From NCBI GenBank assembly GCA_003135415.1, contig PLBP01000025.1, forward strand, positions 1-56,167: a stretch of 56,167 nucleotides of DNA. Direction: 5' to 3'. Both the position numbers and the translations under genes were made by a program. This stretch comes from Hyphomicrobiales bacterium. GTDB lineage: Bacteria > Pseudomonadota > Alphaproteobacteria > Rhizobiales > Xanthobacteraceae. The stretch's first letter is position 1. Each line of letters opens with the position of its first letter. The notes under the pieces were generated by a model. The model saw only the letters and a list, made by a program, of their open reading frames with translations, was not told where the DNA came from and made no database searches. Positions 48,291 to 55,385 of the stretch are shown piece by piece.

Positions 48291-48314
48291 ATAGTTCAAT
48301 AATCGTTGAACTAT
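48291..48314. promoter_or_regulatory. Palindromic operator overlapping the arsR start codon
   Basis: ATAGTTCAA (48291-48299) and TTGAACTAT (48306-48314) are perfect 9-bp inverted repeats separated by six bases. The right arm includes the first two bases of the arsR ATG (48313). This is a typical size and symmetry for an ArsR-family site and implies autoregulation. Confidence 0.7.
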
Positions 48315-48672
48315 GGAAACGTTAGACGCCCTCGAAGCCCTCTCCGCGCTCTCGCAAGAAAGCCGGCTGCAAATCTATAGCCTGCTGGTGGAAGCGGGGC
48401 CGAACGGGATGCAAGCCGGCCAAATCGCAACGGCGCTCGATCTGCCGCCGAACACCCTCACCTTTCACTTCGATCGCCTCCGGCACGCCGCACTCGTGAC
48501 GGTGCGCCGCGAAGGCCGCTCGATGATCTATGCCGCGCGCTTCGACACCATGAACGATCTTCTCGGCTATCTCAGCAAAAACTGCTGCGGCGGCGACGCG
48601 CAAAAGTGCGCGCCAAAAAGTAAATCGCAAAAGAAAACAGCCCGCGGGAAAGAAGCAGCCGCAATTAGGTAA
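48313..48672 (+). CDS. ArsR-family transcriptional regulator
   Basis: A 119-residue winged-helix repressor (ALSQESRLQIYSLL and the recognition helix PPNTLTFHFDRLRHAALV, about 12-62). The C-terminal NCCGGDAQKC gives three Cys for a possible metalloid or thiol sensor site, followed by a basic tail. It has no usual SD because the operator overlaps the start; it may be translated from a near-leaderless mRNA. Four bases separate it from grxB, so it probably controls glutaredoxin expression together with itself. Confidence 0.85.
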   Translation: METLDALEALSALSQESRLQIYSLLVEAGPNGMQAGQIATALDLPPNTLTFHFDRLRHAALVTVRREGRSMIYAARFDTMNDLLGYLSKNCCGGDAQKCAPKSKSQKKTARGKEAAAIR

Positions 48673-48676
48673 CAAC

Positions 48677-49546
48677 ATGAAGCTCTATATGTTTGAGCAT
48701 TGCTCGCTCTGCTTTCGCGTCCGGATGACCGCCGCGCTCAAGAAGCTGCATTTACAAGAAGTCATCGTGCAGGACGACGACACCCGCACGATGACCGAAC
48801 TCGTGGGCAAACGCGTCATCCCCATTCTCGTAATGGATTGCGGGAAGCCGATGCTCGAAAGCATGGACATGGTGAAATATATCGACGGCAAAGGTGATCC
48901 GATTCTTGTCGGGGCGGAACGCACTGAGATCACGAGCTTGACTGACCAGATCGCGACAAAAACCGCCCCGCTTACATGGCCGCGCTATCCGTTGCTCGGA
49001 CTGCCTGAATTTTCGACGGTCGCAGCGCTCGATCACTATACTTTGCGCAAACGCAAAGCCTTGGGGGACTTCGTTGAATTTCGCGCGGAAACGCGACACC
49101 GTATCGACGAGCTGATGCCGGATCTGAAAAAGCTTGATGGGATGATCGAAGGTCCGGACGCGATCAATGGCAAGCTTTCGCTCGATGACATTCGCGTGCT
49201 GCCGCTGCTGCGATCCGTTGCGGTCGTGAAAGGGCTGCAATTTCCGAACAAGGTCCGCGGCTATTTCGAATCGATGATGGACCGGATTGAGCCCCCACTG
49301 GGCGCACCAGCGGCTGATGGCAGAGAAAGCCGCCAAGGCCGACTTCACCGGCCGCATGCCCAAAGTGAAAGCAAAACCAGTAGTGCGGTCTGGCGATTGC
49401 TGGGTCCTCGGGCGACACCGTCTCGTGTGCGGCGACACGATGAACAAGAGAGATGTCGAGCGCCTACGTGGGGGCCGCATCATCGATCTCGTGGTGACAT
49501 CGCCCCCGTACAATCTAGGAATCGGGAAATTCAAGGCGAGCGGTAG
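48677..49546 (+). CDS. grxB: Glutaredoxin 2 (GrxB) family protein with foreign 3' end
   Basis: Residues 1 to about 203 match glutaredoxin 2: a GST-like fold with thioredoxin domain (CSLC at 9-12 instead of CPYC), cis-Pro (VIPILVMD), ESMDMVKYID and an all-helical C-terminal part (NGKLSLDDIRVLPLLRS). After MMDR (about base 49286) similarity ends and 86 unrelated residues follow, read from another frame of the methyltransferase gene. The native enzyme is about 215 residues, so only the last few residues are lost. The join marks the left border of an acquired segment. Activity may survive but the tail is probably harmful or unstable. Confidence 0.75.
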   Translation: MKLYMFEHCSLCFRVRMTAALKKLHLQEVIVQDDDTRTMTELVGKRVIPILVMDCGKPMLESMDMVKYIDGKGDPILVGAERTEITSLTDQIATKTAPLTWPRYPLLGLPEFSTVAALDHYTLRKRKALGDFVEFRAETRHRIDELMPDLKKLDGMIEGPDAINGKLSLDDIRVLPLLRSVAVVKGLQFPNKVRGYFESMMDRIEPPLGAPAADGRESRQGRLHRPHAQSESKTSSAVWRLLGPRATPSRVRRHDEQERCRAPTWGPHHRSRGDIAPVQSRNREIQGER

Positions 49547-50231
49547 GTATAAGGGCGATAACTGGTTCGCGAAGGTCGCATCGAACGCTTACCCGGATTC
49601 AATGCCTGAGGCTGATTATCAGGATTGGCAGAGGCGCTTCCTCGAATTGCTGCACGGCATCGTTCGGGACGGCGCGTCCGTTTTCTACAATCACAAGATT
49701 CGCCACAGCAAGCTAGAGGCGATCTCGCCGATGTTGTGGCTGCCCGGTCCCTTCAAGTTCCGCCAGGAAATTATCTGGAAGCGGCCGGGATCCGTAGCCC
49801 AAAATGCCCGCATGTTTATTCCCTGTACCGAGCGTATTTACTGGCTCTACAAGGGCGACAACTTCACCTTCAACAACCGCCCCGAAACCAAGGGTCTATC
49901 GGACGTGTGGGAGATCGCGCCGGTGAAGAACACCCATCCGGCTCCGTTCCCCCCCGAGTTGCCGAGGCGCTGCATCGAAGCTTGCTCCCGCCGGGGCGAT
50001 GTTGTCTATGACCCGTTCGCCGGTTCGGGCTCGACAATAATTGCTGCCGAGATCATGAACCGGAATTGCCTCGCGATGGAAATCGATCCGTCATTTTGTG
50101 ACCAGGCCATTATACGCTGGCAGCGGGAGACCAAACAGGCAGCAGTGCTTGAAGGTACCAAGAAGACCTATGCGCAGGTGTCGCGAGAGAGTTTGCGCTC
50201 AAAGAGATCTAAGGGAGGTAACGAGGATTGA
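49317..50231 (+). CDS. Beta-class DNA methyltransferase (SPPY type), N-terminally truncated
   Basis: A 304-residue protein. Motif IV TSPPYNLG (about residue 58) precedes motif I DPFAGSGST (about 235), the beta-class order; TSPPY is common in N4-cytosine and some N6-adenine enzymes. GDCWVLGRHRLVCGDT at about residue 25 is the linker found in phage and mobile-element enzymes that normally follow a ParB-like domain; that domain is absent here. The frame opens at 49278 and a TTG lies at 49287, right at the junction with grxB, so truncation by the insertion or a join is likely. No restriction enzyme gene is next to it. Confidence 0.8.
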   Translation: MAEKAAKADFTGRMPKVKAKPVVRSGDCWVLGRHRLVCGDTMNKRDVERLRGGRIIDLVVTSPPYNLGIGKFKASGRYKGDNWFAKVASNAYPDSMPEADYQDWQRRFLELLHGIVRDGASVFYNHKIRHSKLEAISPMLWLPGPFKFRQEIIWKRPGSVAQNARMFIPCTERIYWLYKGDNFTFNNRPETKGLSDVWEIAPVKNTHPAPFPPELPRRCIEACSRRGDVVYDPFAGSGSTIIAAEIMNRNCLAMEIDPSFCDQAIIRWQRETKQAAVLEGTKKTYAQVSRESLRSKRSKGGNED

Positions 50232-50280
50232 ATCTCCGGCGATAAACGACTCTGCTATAGCAATATATTCCTTCCACCTC

Positions 50281-50309
50281 TTGCCCTTTGTGGCTATTTC
50301 TGCTATAAT
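50281..50309 (+). promoter_or_regulatory. Sigma-70 type promoter for the helicase-primase gene
   Basis: TTGCCC (50281-50286), a 17-base spacer and TATAAT (50304-50309). The -10 is a perfect consensus, unusual in this high-G+C genome. Transcription would start near 50316 and give a leader of about 150 bases before the GTG at 50470. Confidence 0.65.
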
Positions 50310-50322
50310 ACAATTTATCTGC

Positions 50323-50360
50323 AATTTACCCCGTTCGCACCTTCATAGGTGCCTGGGAGA
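50323..50360 (+). repeat. Direct repeat copy 1 in the leader of the helicase-primase gene
   Basis: It begins AATTTACCCCGTTC and ends CCTGGGAGA, and contains the local hairpin GCACC-TTCATA-GGTGC (50337-50352). A near-identical copy starts 48 bases downstream. Confidence 0.8.
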
Positions 50361-50370
50361 GATATTCGGT

Positions 50371-50406
50371 AATTTACCCCGTTCACCTTCAAACGTGTCT
50401 GGGAGA
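50371..50406 (+). repeat. Direct repeat copy 2 in the leader of the helicase-primase gene
   Basis: It shares AATTTACCCCGTTC, ACCTTCA and CTGGGAGA with copy 1 but is two bases shorter. TTCACCTTC (50382-50390) within it is the exact complement of GAAGGTGAA (50458-50466), which contains the SD of the following gene. Confidence 0.8.
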
Positions 50407-50466
50407 CCTACCGCTGAGGCTCATTAATGAGCTGCAGCGCGTCTTTGGCTCCCAAACGAAGGTGAA
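50382..50466 (+). promoter_or_regulatory. Long imperfect hairpin that would sequester the SD of the helicase-primase gene
   Basis: Nested complementary blocks occur in order: TTCACCTTC (50382-50390) with GAAGGTGAA (50458-50466), TGGGAG (50400-50405) with CTCCCA (50449-50454), and a perfect central palindrome GCTCATTAATGAGC (50419-50432). The SD AAGGTG lies in the outermost stem. In RNA this could regulate translation; as DNA it could be an origin-type structure. Confidence 0.55.
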
Positions 50467-50469
50467 GCA

Positions 50470-52893
50470 GTGTTGGTCTCTTATAGGCATCTCCTAGTCA
50501 ATTTCTGTTCCGCTCCATCCGGCTCCGGCAAGACACACCAGATCGTCTCACGCGCTTGCGAGTTGGCTCGTCAAGGTGAGCGCGTGCTGGTGGTGCAGCC
50601 AACGAAGGAATTAATCGACAAGACGGTCGAGCAGGAACTGCTTCCTCGTGCGGGTCACCCGCCGTACAAGATTTTCCACGGCGGCACTGTCGATGAGAGG
50701 CGGTCGGTCGCACACGCGCTTACCGAATACGCGAAGTCGGGGCCCTCCGAGGGGGAGATCGTCTTCACCACGCACCAGGTTCTCCCCTACGTGCGGTACT
50801 GGGCGAACAATCGGGAATGGCATCTTCTCATCGACGAGGAGTTGCAGGTGTTGCGCTACAAGTCCCACCGCCTCCCGAACACTCATGGCATCATTACCGA
50901 ACATCTCGTACGGGTGCCGCACAATTCCATCTACGAGCGTATCCAGCCGCAGAATCACCGTGCCTTGGAGGCAATGGGGAAGAACCCGGATAAGGATGAA
51001 ATTTGGGAAAGCCTATCCGAAACGGTCAGGACTTTGGTGAACCCGCATTGGGACACCTTCGTCAACACGGAGCAGTACGAGAGGCTTCTCAAGGGCGATC
51101 AACGCCAACTTGCGTTTCACTCAATTCTGAAGCCCTCGCTCCTTGTCCGTTTCGGGAGCGTGTTCATGGCCGCCGCAAACTTCGAGGATACCGCCGTCTA
51201 TCGGGTGTGGGAGGAAATGGGCGTGCACTTCAAAGAGGACCAAGACTTTACCAAAAGTCTACGCTTCAGCGCCCACGCAAACGGCAGCCTGGTGACCATT
51301 TACTACGCAACCGAGGAGCAGTGGTCGAAGAGGCGAATGGAGACGACGCACGGCCCTGAGCAGACGACGGCGCTCGACCGGATGATTCGGGCTACGAAGG
51401 ATCTGTTCGGTGATGGTCATCATCTCTGGCAAGCAAACAAATCTTTCGAGGGGAACCCCTTCGGGAGGAATGCGCTGCGGTTGTCGAACAAGCCGCACGG
51501 TTTGAACACCTACGACAACGTGCATGACATCGCCTTTCTCTCGGCGATCAATCCGACCACCGACCACTTCCGCTTCCTTAAGAATCTCGGACTGAGCGGT
51601 GGCGATGTCAGGCGCGGCACCTACCACGCCGCCGCCTACCAGTCGGCCTTGAGGGCATCGATCAGGAAACCTGACAACCGCGACCCCAAGCGCATTCTCG
51701 TGCCTGATCGCGGACTGGCGGAGTACCTGCACGAGTTATTCCCGGGATCGAAGATCGAGCATTTGGACATCGGCTTGCCGGAGGTGCTCACCAAGAGGCC
51801 GGGAAGACGTAGGAGGCACCTGTCGGGTAGGGCAAGGGCCGCTGACTTTCGCAGGATGGGGCGGGAGAAGAAGTTGCGGATGCTGAATGAGCAGGTGATC
51901 CTAAATGCAGATCAGAGACAGGGGCTAGGGTGCCGTAACGAAACTACTATAGATATCTTTAGTGATTCTGTTACGCGACCCACAACTATTGCCACCCTGT
52001 ATTCTGGCACATCGTCCGCTAGGCCAAAGGCATATTTGAATTTTAGGAACGAGGAAGAATTTATCGAGTTCCTGCAGCTCTGGCACGGGCGACACATCAC
52101 CGGCAAAGAAGAAAACTATCTCATTAGCCCAGCCGTTTTCGATCCCGAGAAGATGGCCGGCACCAGTAGGGGCATCGGCAATATCGTCTACCTGCGGCAT
52201 CTTTATTTTGATTTCGAAGATGGAGAGCTAGGTACCGAAGAGCTACCTAATCTCTTCCCCAACCTGCGGATGGTGGTGACCAATACCTTCCATCACACGA
52301 AGGAGAAGCCGCGCTACCGGGTTATTGTTCCGACGACACAGCCAGTCACCCCCGAGGTGCATTTACAGCTCAATGCGCAATTCGCCGCCAAGCTGGAGGA
52401 CGCCGGCTATTACGTAAAGAAGCCTAAGCACGGAGATTCAAAGTTACGCCCGTCTGGGCTCGATTGGCCCAAGCGGACCCCCATCAGCCTTTTCTATTTG
52501 CCATGCCAGGCCGAGAACCCGAACGAGAGCTTCTTCCGCGATTACGCCGGTCCAGACCGGACAATCCTGGACCCGCTACCGTGGGTCGAGCACGGCGTGA
52601 TTCCGCTTCAGCCGGATATCGATGCCGAGCCGCGTCGTTGTGAGCATGTCGGCGGCGTCGACGAGGCATTGGTTAGGACCGCGACCGCAACCTGGCGTGA
52701 ATCGCCGTCTCATCCGGGTGAAGACAACAGCCGGTTCTTCGAATTAGCCCTGACACTCAGAAGAGCAGGAATGCCACTCCACGACATCGCGGGGAAACTT
52801 GGGTTGGAAGCGGCTTTTGGAAGATCACCGCAAGAACGTAAGGCTCAGATTAGCAGCATCATCACGACGCTCACCCAGCGTCGGAGACGATGA
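50470..52893 (+). CDS. Helicase-like plus primase-like (AEP-type) replication protein of a mobile element
   Basis: An 807-residue protein. The N-terminal half resembles a superfamily 2 helicase: Walker A SAPSGSGKTHQ (about 15-25), motif Ia VVQPTKELID (about 42), a DExx-type LLIDEELQV (about 120) and an AAYQSALRASIR segment (about 389) like motif VI. A basic linker (about 435-490) leads to a C-terminal part with YLRHLYFDFEDGEL (about 580), KPRYRVIVPTT (about 616) and PSGLDWPKRTPISLFYLP (about 660), features like archaeo-eukaryotic primase or plasmid Rep proteins. The helicase-before-primase order is unusual. The start is GTG 50470 with AAGGTG upstream. Likely replicates the acquired element; no close functional match is claimed. 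Confidence 0.6.
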   Translation: MLVSYRHLLVNFCSAPSGSGKTHQIVSRACELARQGERVLVVQPTKELIDKTVEQELLPRAGHPPYKIFHGGTVDERRSVAHALTEYAKSGPSEGEIVFTTHQVLPYVRYWANNREWHLLIDEELQVLRYKSHRLPNTHGIITEHLVRVPHNSIYERIQPQNHRALEAMGKNPDKDEIWESLSETVRTLVNPHWDTFVNTEQYERLLKGDQRQLAFHSILKPSLLVRFGSVFMAAANFEDTAVYRVWEEMGVHFKEDQDFTKSLRFSAHANGSLVTIYYATEEQWSKRRMETTHGPEQTTALDRMIRATKDLFGDGHHLWQANKSFEGNPFGRNALRLSNKPHGLNTYDNVHDIAFLSAINPTTDHFRFLKNLGLSGGDVRRGTYHAAAYQSALRASIRKPDNRDPKRILVPDRGLAEYLHELFPGSKIEHLDIGLPEVLTKRPGRRRRHLSGRARAADFRRMGREKKLRMLNEQVILNADQRQGLGCRNETTIDIFSDSVTRPTTIATLYSGTSSARPKAYLNFRNEEEFIEFLQLWHGRHITGKEENYLISPAVFDPEKMAGTSRGIGNIVYLRHLYFDFEDGELGTEELPNLFPNLRMVVTNTFHHTKEKPRYRVIVPTTQPVTPEVHLQLNAQFAAKLEDAGYYVKKPKHGDSKLRPSGLDWPKRTPISLFYLPCQAENPNESFFRDYAGPDRTILDPLPWVEHGVIPLQPDIDAEPRRCEHVGGVDEALVRTATATWRESPSHPGEDNSRFFELALTLRRAGMPLHDIAGKLGLEAAFGRSPQERKAQISSIITTLTQRRRR
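51934..51975. repeat. Imperfect inverted repeat inside the helicase-primase gene
   Basis: CGTAAC (51934-51939) and GTTACG (51970-51975) bracket an A/T-rich core with further imperfect complementarity. It falls in the linker between the helicase-like and primase-like parts. It could be a fusion scar or an internal regulatory or origin site. Confidence 0.4.
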
Positions 52894-52908
52894 GGTTCGA
52901 ATGCCCAA
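52891..52908 (+). repeat. 18-base direct repeat, copy 1
   Basis: TGAGGTTCGAATGCCCAA starts at the stop codon of the helicase-primase gene. Copy 2 (53476-53493) differs in one base. The two flank the zinc-ribbon gene. Confidence 0.6.
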
Positions 52909-53012
52909 ATTTTTAATGTGAGCTCTTGGAGAAGGGCAGATCGGCGGGGGAGGTCGCGTGTTTGGGTCGGCATCAACACCAGACGTACAGCGTACAAAGA
53001 AGGAGACCTAAG

Positions 53013-53285
53013 ATGGGAACGAAGGAAAGAATATTTACACCCCGGGAAAAACGCAGGGCACAATCGAATAGCAACTCGAGCTGCAGGAACTGTGGATATC
53101 ATTCTCTGGAATGGAGGGAGCGCAGCCCCGACGATATACATCGCTATGAGGTTGTCTGCCCCCGGTGCGAACAACATTACAAATGGGGATCAGTCGGAGA
53201 GCTTGAGAGCTTAAAGGAAAGTGATAACGCTCCTGTGGTGATTGCCTATCAGCCACCCCGGACCGTAGACGAGTTCTTCGAATGA
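53013..53285 (+). CDS. Small zinc-ribbon protein
   Basis: A 90-residue protein with two CxxC knuckles (CRNCGYH at about 24 and CPRCEQHYKW at about 50) separated by 22 residues, which should bind one zinc. The start ATG 53013 has a strong AAGGAG seven bases upstream, which settles it against the longer frame from 52926. It lies between two copies of an 18-base direct repeat and follows the helicase-primase gene. Function unknown; such ribbons often bind nucleic acid or protein partners in mobile elements. Confidence 0.7.
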   Translation: MGTKERIFTPREKRRAQSNSNSSCRNCGYHSLEWRERSPDDIHRYEVVCPRCEQHYKWGSVGELESLKESDNAPVVIAYQPPRTVDEFFE

Positions 53286-53629
53286 TTATTTCAGGTCAGA
53301 TTGCCCCCAGGACGGACGGACAGGACTCCTGAGGGTGTGTGTGTCCGACTCCGGAGGCCAGACGGCCCAATAACCACCCGCACGTCATGTCGGCATCGAC
53401 CGGCGTCGTGCATAAACAGAGGTTGGTCATCCCGGCCCGTGGAATTAGGTGGCTAGCTATAAGCGTCGTGGATAGTGAGGTTCGAATACCCAATAGAATC
53501 AATGGTCTCTTTTAAATACAGGAGTGGCCCCTTTTACTGGAACGAACGATCCGCGACTCTAGTTGAATAGGTACGCCTGGGAACGTGCCTCGAAGTACGG
53601 GGCGCGATAGCCCGGGCAAGGAGGTTCCA
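53286..53629. other. Intergenic region with the second direct repeat
   Basis: No coding region is supported. It contains the 18-base repeat copy 2 (53476-53493) and, at its end, the SD of the next small gene. The rest shows no structure that I recognise. Confidence 0.5.
53476..53493 (+). repeat. 18-base direct repeat, copy 2
   Basis: TGAGGTTCGAATACCCAA repeats the sequence at 52891-52908 with one change. GGTTCGAAT looks like a tRNA T-arm, but no tRNA can be folded around it. Confidence 0.6.
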
Positions 53630-53761
53630 ATGGCAATGCACAGAGACCATCATGTCACCGACACTGAGGATGCTGCATTCGATAAAACCATGAAAATAGC
53701 GGGAATGGTTTTAGGTTTGCTTGTGATTGCGGTCGTGGCGTTCTGGTATTTTCACTCATAG
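53630..53761 (+). CDS. 43-residue single-pass membrane protein
   Basis: A short frame with a strong SD (AAGGAGG, 53619-53625) ahead of ATG 53630. The peptide has a polar His-rich N-terminus (MAMHRDHHVTDTED) and one membrane helix (about residues 21-40, MKIAGMVLGLLVIAVVAFWY). Composition and SD support real translation. No family is recognised. Confidence 0.6.
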   Translation: MAMHRDHHVTDTEDAAFDKTMKIAGMVLGLLVIAVVAFWYFHS

Positions 53762-53851
53762 TCGCGCCACGCGCGAAGCTGGATCGAGGCCGTCTCAGTT
53801 GGCGGCCTCTTTCATTTCAAACCAGACGTGCGATGTATGCTTTTGGCACTT

Positions 53852-53970
53852 AGCGGACAAACGAACTCAGCCGTCGAATGGTCGCTATCGGAGGCAAAGC
53901 GGACATTGATCGGCACTGGCGCTGAATGCATCGGTAGCGAATGACCCATAAGCGGACATTCCGAGCGTGC
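53852..53970. repeat. Dispersed repeat copy A (AGCGGACA units)
   Basis: AGCGGACA occurs at 53852, 53898 and 53951, about 50 bases apart. The 90 bases from 53881 resemble 56049-56138, including GTCGCTATCGGA, GGCACTGGCGC and TAGCGAATGACCCA. Repeats of this type are frequent in Bradyrhizobium-like genomes and generate spurious short ORFs on both strands. Confidence 0.7.
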
Positions 53971-54192
53971 AGCGGGCCGCGTTGATATTGCGAAGCGGCG
54001 AGCCGCCCCGAGGCGACGGCGACGGCAGCGGCTTCCGGCACTGGGGCGGTGAGCGAGTTCGCGCCCTCGTGCAAGCGGCCCCGCGCCGACGAGGCCGCGC
54101 AACGCGCGGCCGTAGTCACGTGGTAGCAGGCGGCGCCGCGTATCCTGCGCGCGATTGCGCGTAAGGCGAAACCGGTTATTTCCTGATCGGTT
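53971..54192. other. G+C-rich non-coding stretch
   Basis: No gene is supported between the repeat and the next minus-strand gene. Short minus-strand frames here are extensions of repeat-derived ORFs. Confidence 0.5.
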
Positions 54193-54450
54193 TCAGTCTC
54201 GGGAGTCGTATTTGTGCTCTATGCCCCTAGCAATTCTGCTAATTGGCGCAACCTTCTCGTTTAAGTCTTGAAGCAATCTCACAACACGGGCGAAGGCCAC
54301 CAACAGCGCGCCGCCAAAAAGTGAGCCGAACGCGAGTGGCAGAGCCAGCGGATAGAGGACAATCATTTCGGGCGAGCGGATGCACCACGCTAGAATGCCA
54401 ATCGCACACAAAATCGCAAGCAACCCAAAATATTTTATTATTCCAATCAT
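54193..54450 (-). CDS. Small membrane protein of unknown function
   Basis: An 85-residue protein with two hydrophobic helices (about 5-25, YFGLLAILCAIGILAWCI, and 32-57, LYPLALPLAFGSLFGGALLVAFA) and a basic cytoplasmic tail with a coiled-coil-like segment (VVRLLQDLNEKVAPI). The start ATG 54450 is the first that gives a clean helix; upstream frame to 54693 crosses the IS remnant. No family recognised. Confidence 0.55.
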   Translation of the reverse strand: MIGIIKYFGLLAILCAIGILAWCIRSPEMIVLYPLALPLAFGSLFGGALLVAFARVVRLLQDLNEKVAPISRIARGIEHKYDSRD

Positions 54451-54482
54451 CGTCGACGCGCCCCAATAGATCGGAAGGAGCG

Positions 54483-54626
54483 TATCACGTTGAGCAGGAC
54501 AGCGCCTTCTCAAAGAAGCCTGAAAACTTGCAGGCGGCGGTCGCCCTGCATTTCGCCCACTACAATCTAGTGCGGGTGCATAAGAGCTTGCGCGCCGAAG
54601 AAACGCCGATAAGCCAAAGTCGGTAA
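54483..54626 (+). pseudogene. Remnant of an IS transposase C-terminus
   Basis: The frame reads through a segment containing FSKKPENLQAAVALHFAHYN and VRVHKSLR, which matches the C-terminal part of IS1-like transposases common in Bradyrhizobium. Only about 45 residues remain and no terminal repeats are seen. Confidence 0.6.
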
Positions 54627-54641
54627 GCACGTTTGCAGCCT

Positions 54642-54884
54642 TCAGACAAACTGGACGCCGAGTCTCCGCACCTGCCTCCAAGTCACCCGGCATTTGCGCG
54701 TCAAATTATCGACCGGAATAGAAAGCTCGAACATGGCAGGAATACCAACGAGACTGCCTACCTCTAAACTCGCGCCTTTGTAGGTGAGATTGCGGACCAT
54801 ACAATCGATCACCGACTTGCCGCCGATCATGATCTTCCCCACCTTTAATGTGCGTTGTCGGAGTTCTTTTCGGTGCTCTTCCAT
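54642..54884 (-). CDS. PilZ-domain protein
   Basis: An 80-residue single PilZ domain. The N-terminal RQRTLK-type basic stretch (MEEHRKELRQRTLKVGKI) stands in for the RxxxR c-di-GMP motif, and the second motif reads NLTYKGASLEV in place of the D/NxSxxG consensus. It may bind cyclic di-GMP weakly or not at all. ATG 54884 is chosen because the domain begins there. Stand-alone PilZ proteins regulate motility, cellulose or other envelope functions. Confidence 0.75.
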   Translation of the reverse strand: MEEHRKELRQRTLKVGKIMIGGKSVIDCMVRNLTYKGASLEVGSLVGIPAMFELSIPVDNLTRKCRVTWRQVRRLGVQFV

Positions 54885-54972
54885 TGGGCATCCCCAAAGC
54901 AAACGCTCGGCCTGGATTCTCACCGTGGCAACGGTCAAATTGTCGCGCGAGTGCGCCGGCATTGTCCGGGCT

Positions 54973-55206
54973 TCACTGGTGATATTCTTCGACAATCACG
55001 TCCTTGGCCTCGTAAGCGGTTTCAATCTCGATGCGCACTCGCTCTTTATCGATTAAATGTTTTGGTTGGAATGAATGCGGTGGACGTTTGCCGCAGGAGA
55101 TTTTGAATATTCGTTCGCCGATCTCGTAAATAGTGAAGCCAAGTTTCTTGCCGGTAGAAATTTCTAAAGCACTAGCTGAATAAACCGGAACTCTTTGTTG
55201 TTTCAT
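54973..55206 (-). CDS. Hypothetical protein, 77 residues
   Basis: A short soluble protein (MKQQRVPVYSASALEIS start) with an SD GAGAGG well placed upstream. It is encoded 88 bases upstream of the PilZ gene on the same strand, so they may be co-transcribed. No family is recognised. Confidence 0.5.
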   Translation of the reverse strand: MKQQRVPVYSASALEISTGKKLGFTIYEIGERIFKISCGKRPPHSFQPKHLIDKERVRIEIETAYEAKDVIVEEYHQ

Positions 55207-55385
55207 TGTTTCCTCTCAGCCATGGAGGGCGCGATAGACAGGCATGCGAATCCCACGATCACGGCAGAGCACACTATTTGTCTGGCGTGGTTTTTTCATT
55301 TTTGACTCCCGTGTCAAATCAATATGGAACTTGGAGGGACATAGTAGCACGTCGAAAGTAGCGGTTTCTGTGCTATCCTTACAGA

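Noticed and set aside
50323-50406. Possible CRISPR array
   Set aside because: Only two repeats with a 10-base gap and no cas genes; the arrangement fits a structured leader.
53470-53500. Possible tRNA because of GGTTCGAAT
   Set aside because: No acceptor stem, anticodon arm or CCA-proximal pairing could be found; the T-arm stem itself has mismatches.
53812-54119. Two overlapping minus-strand short proteins
   Set aside because: They are translations of a dispersed repeat that yields similar spurious proteins in many Bradyrhizobium-like genomes.
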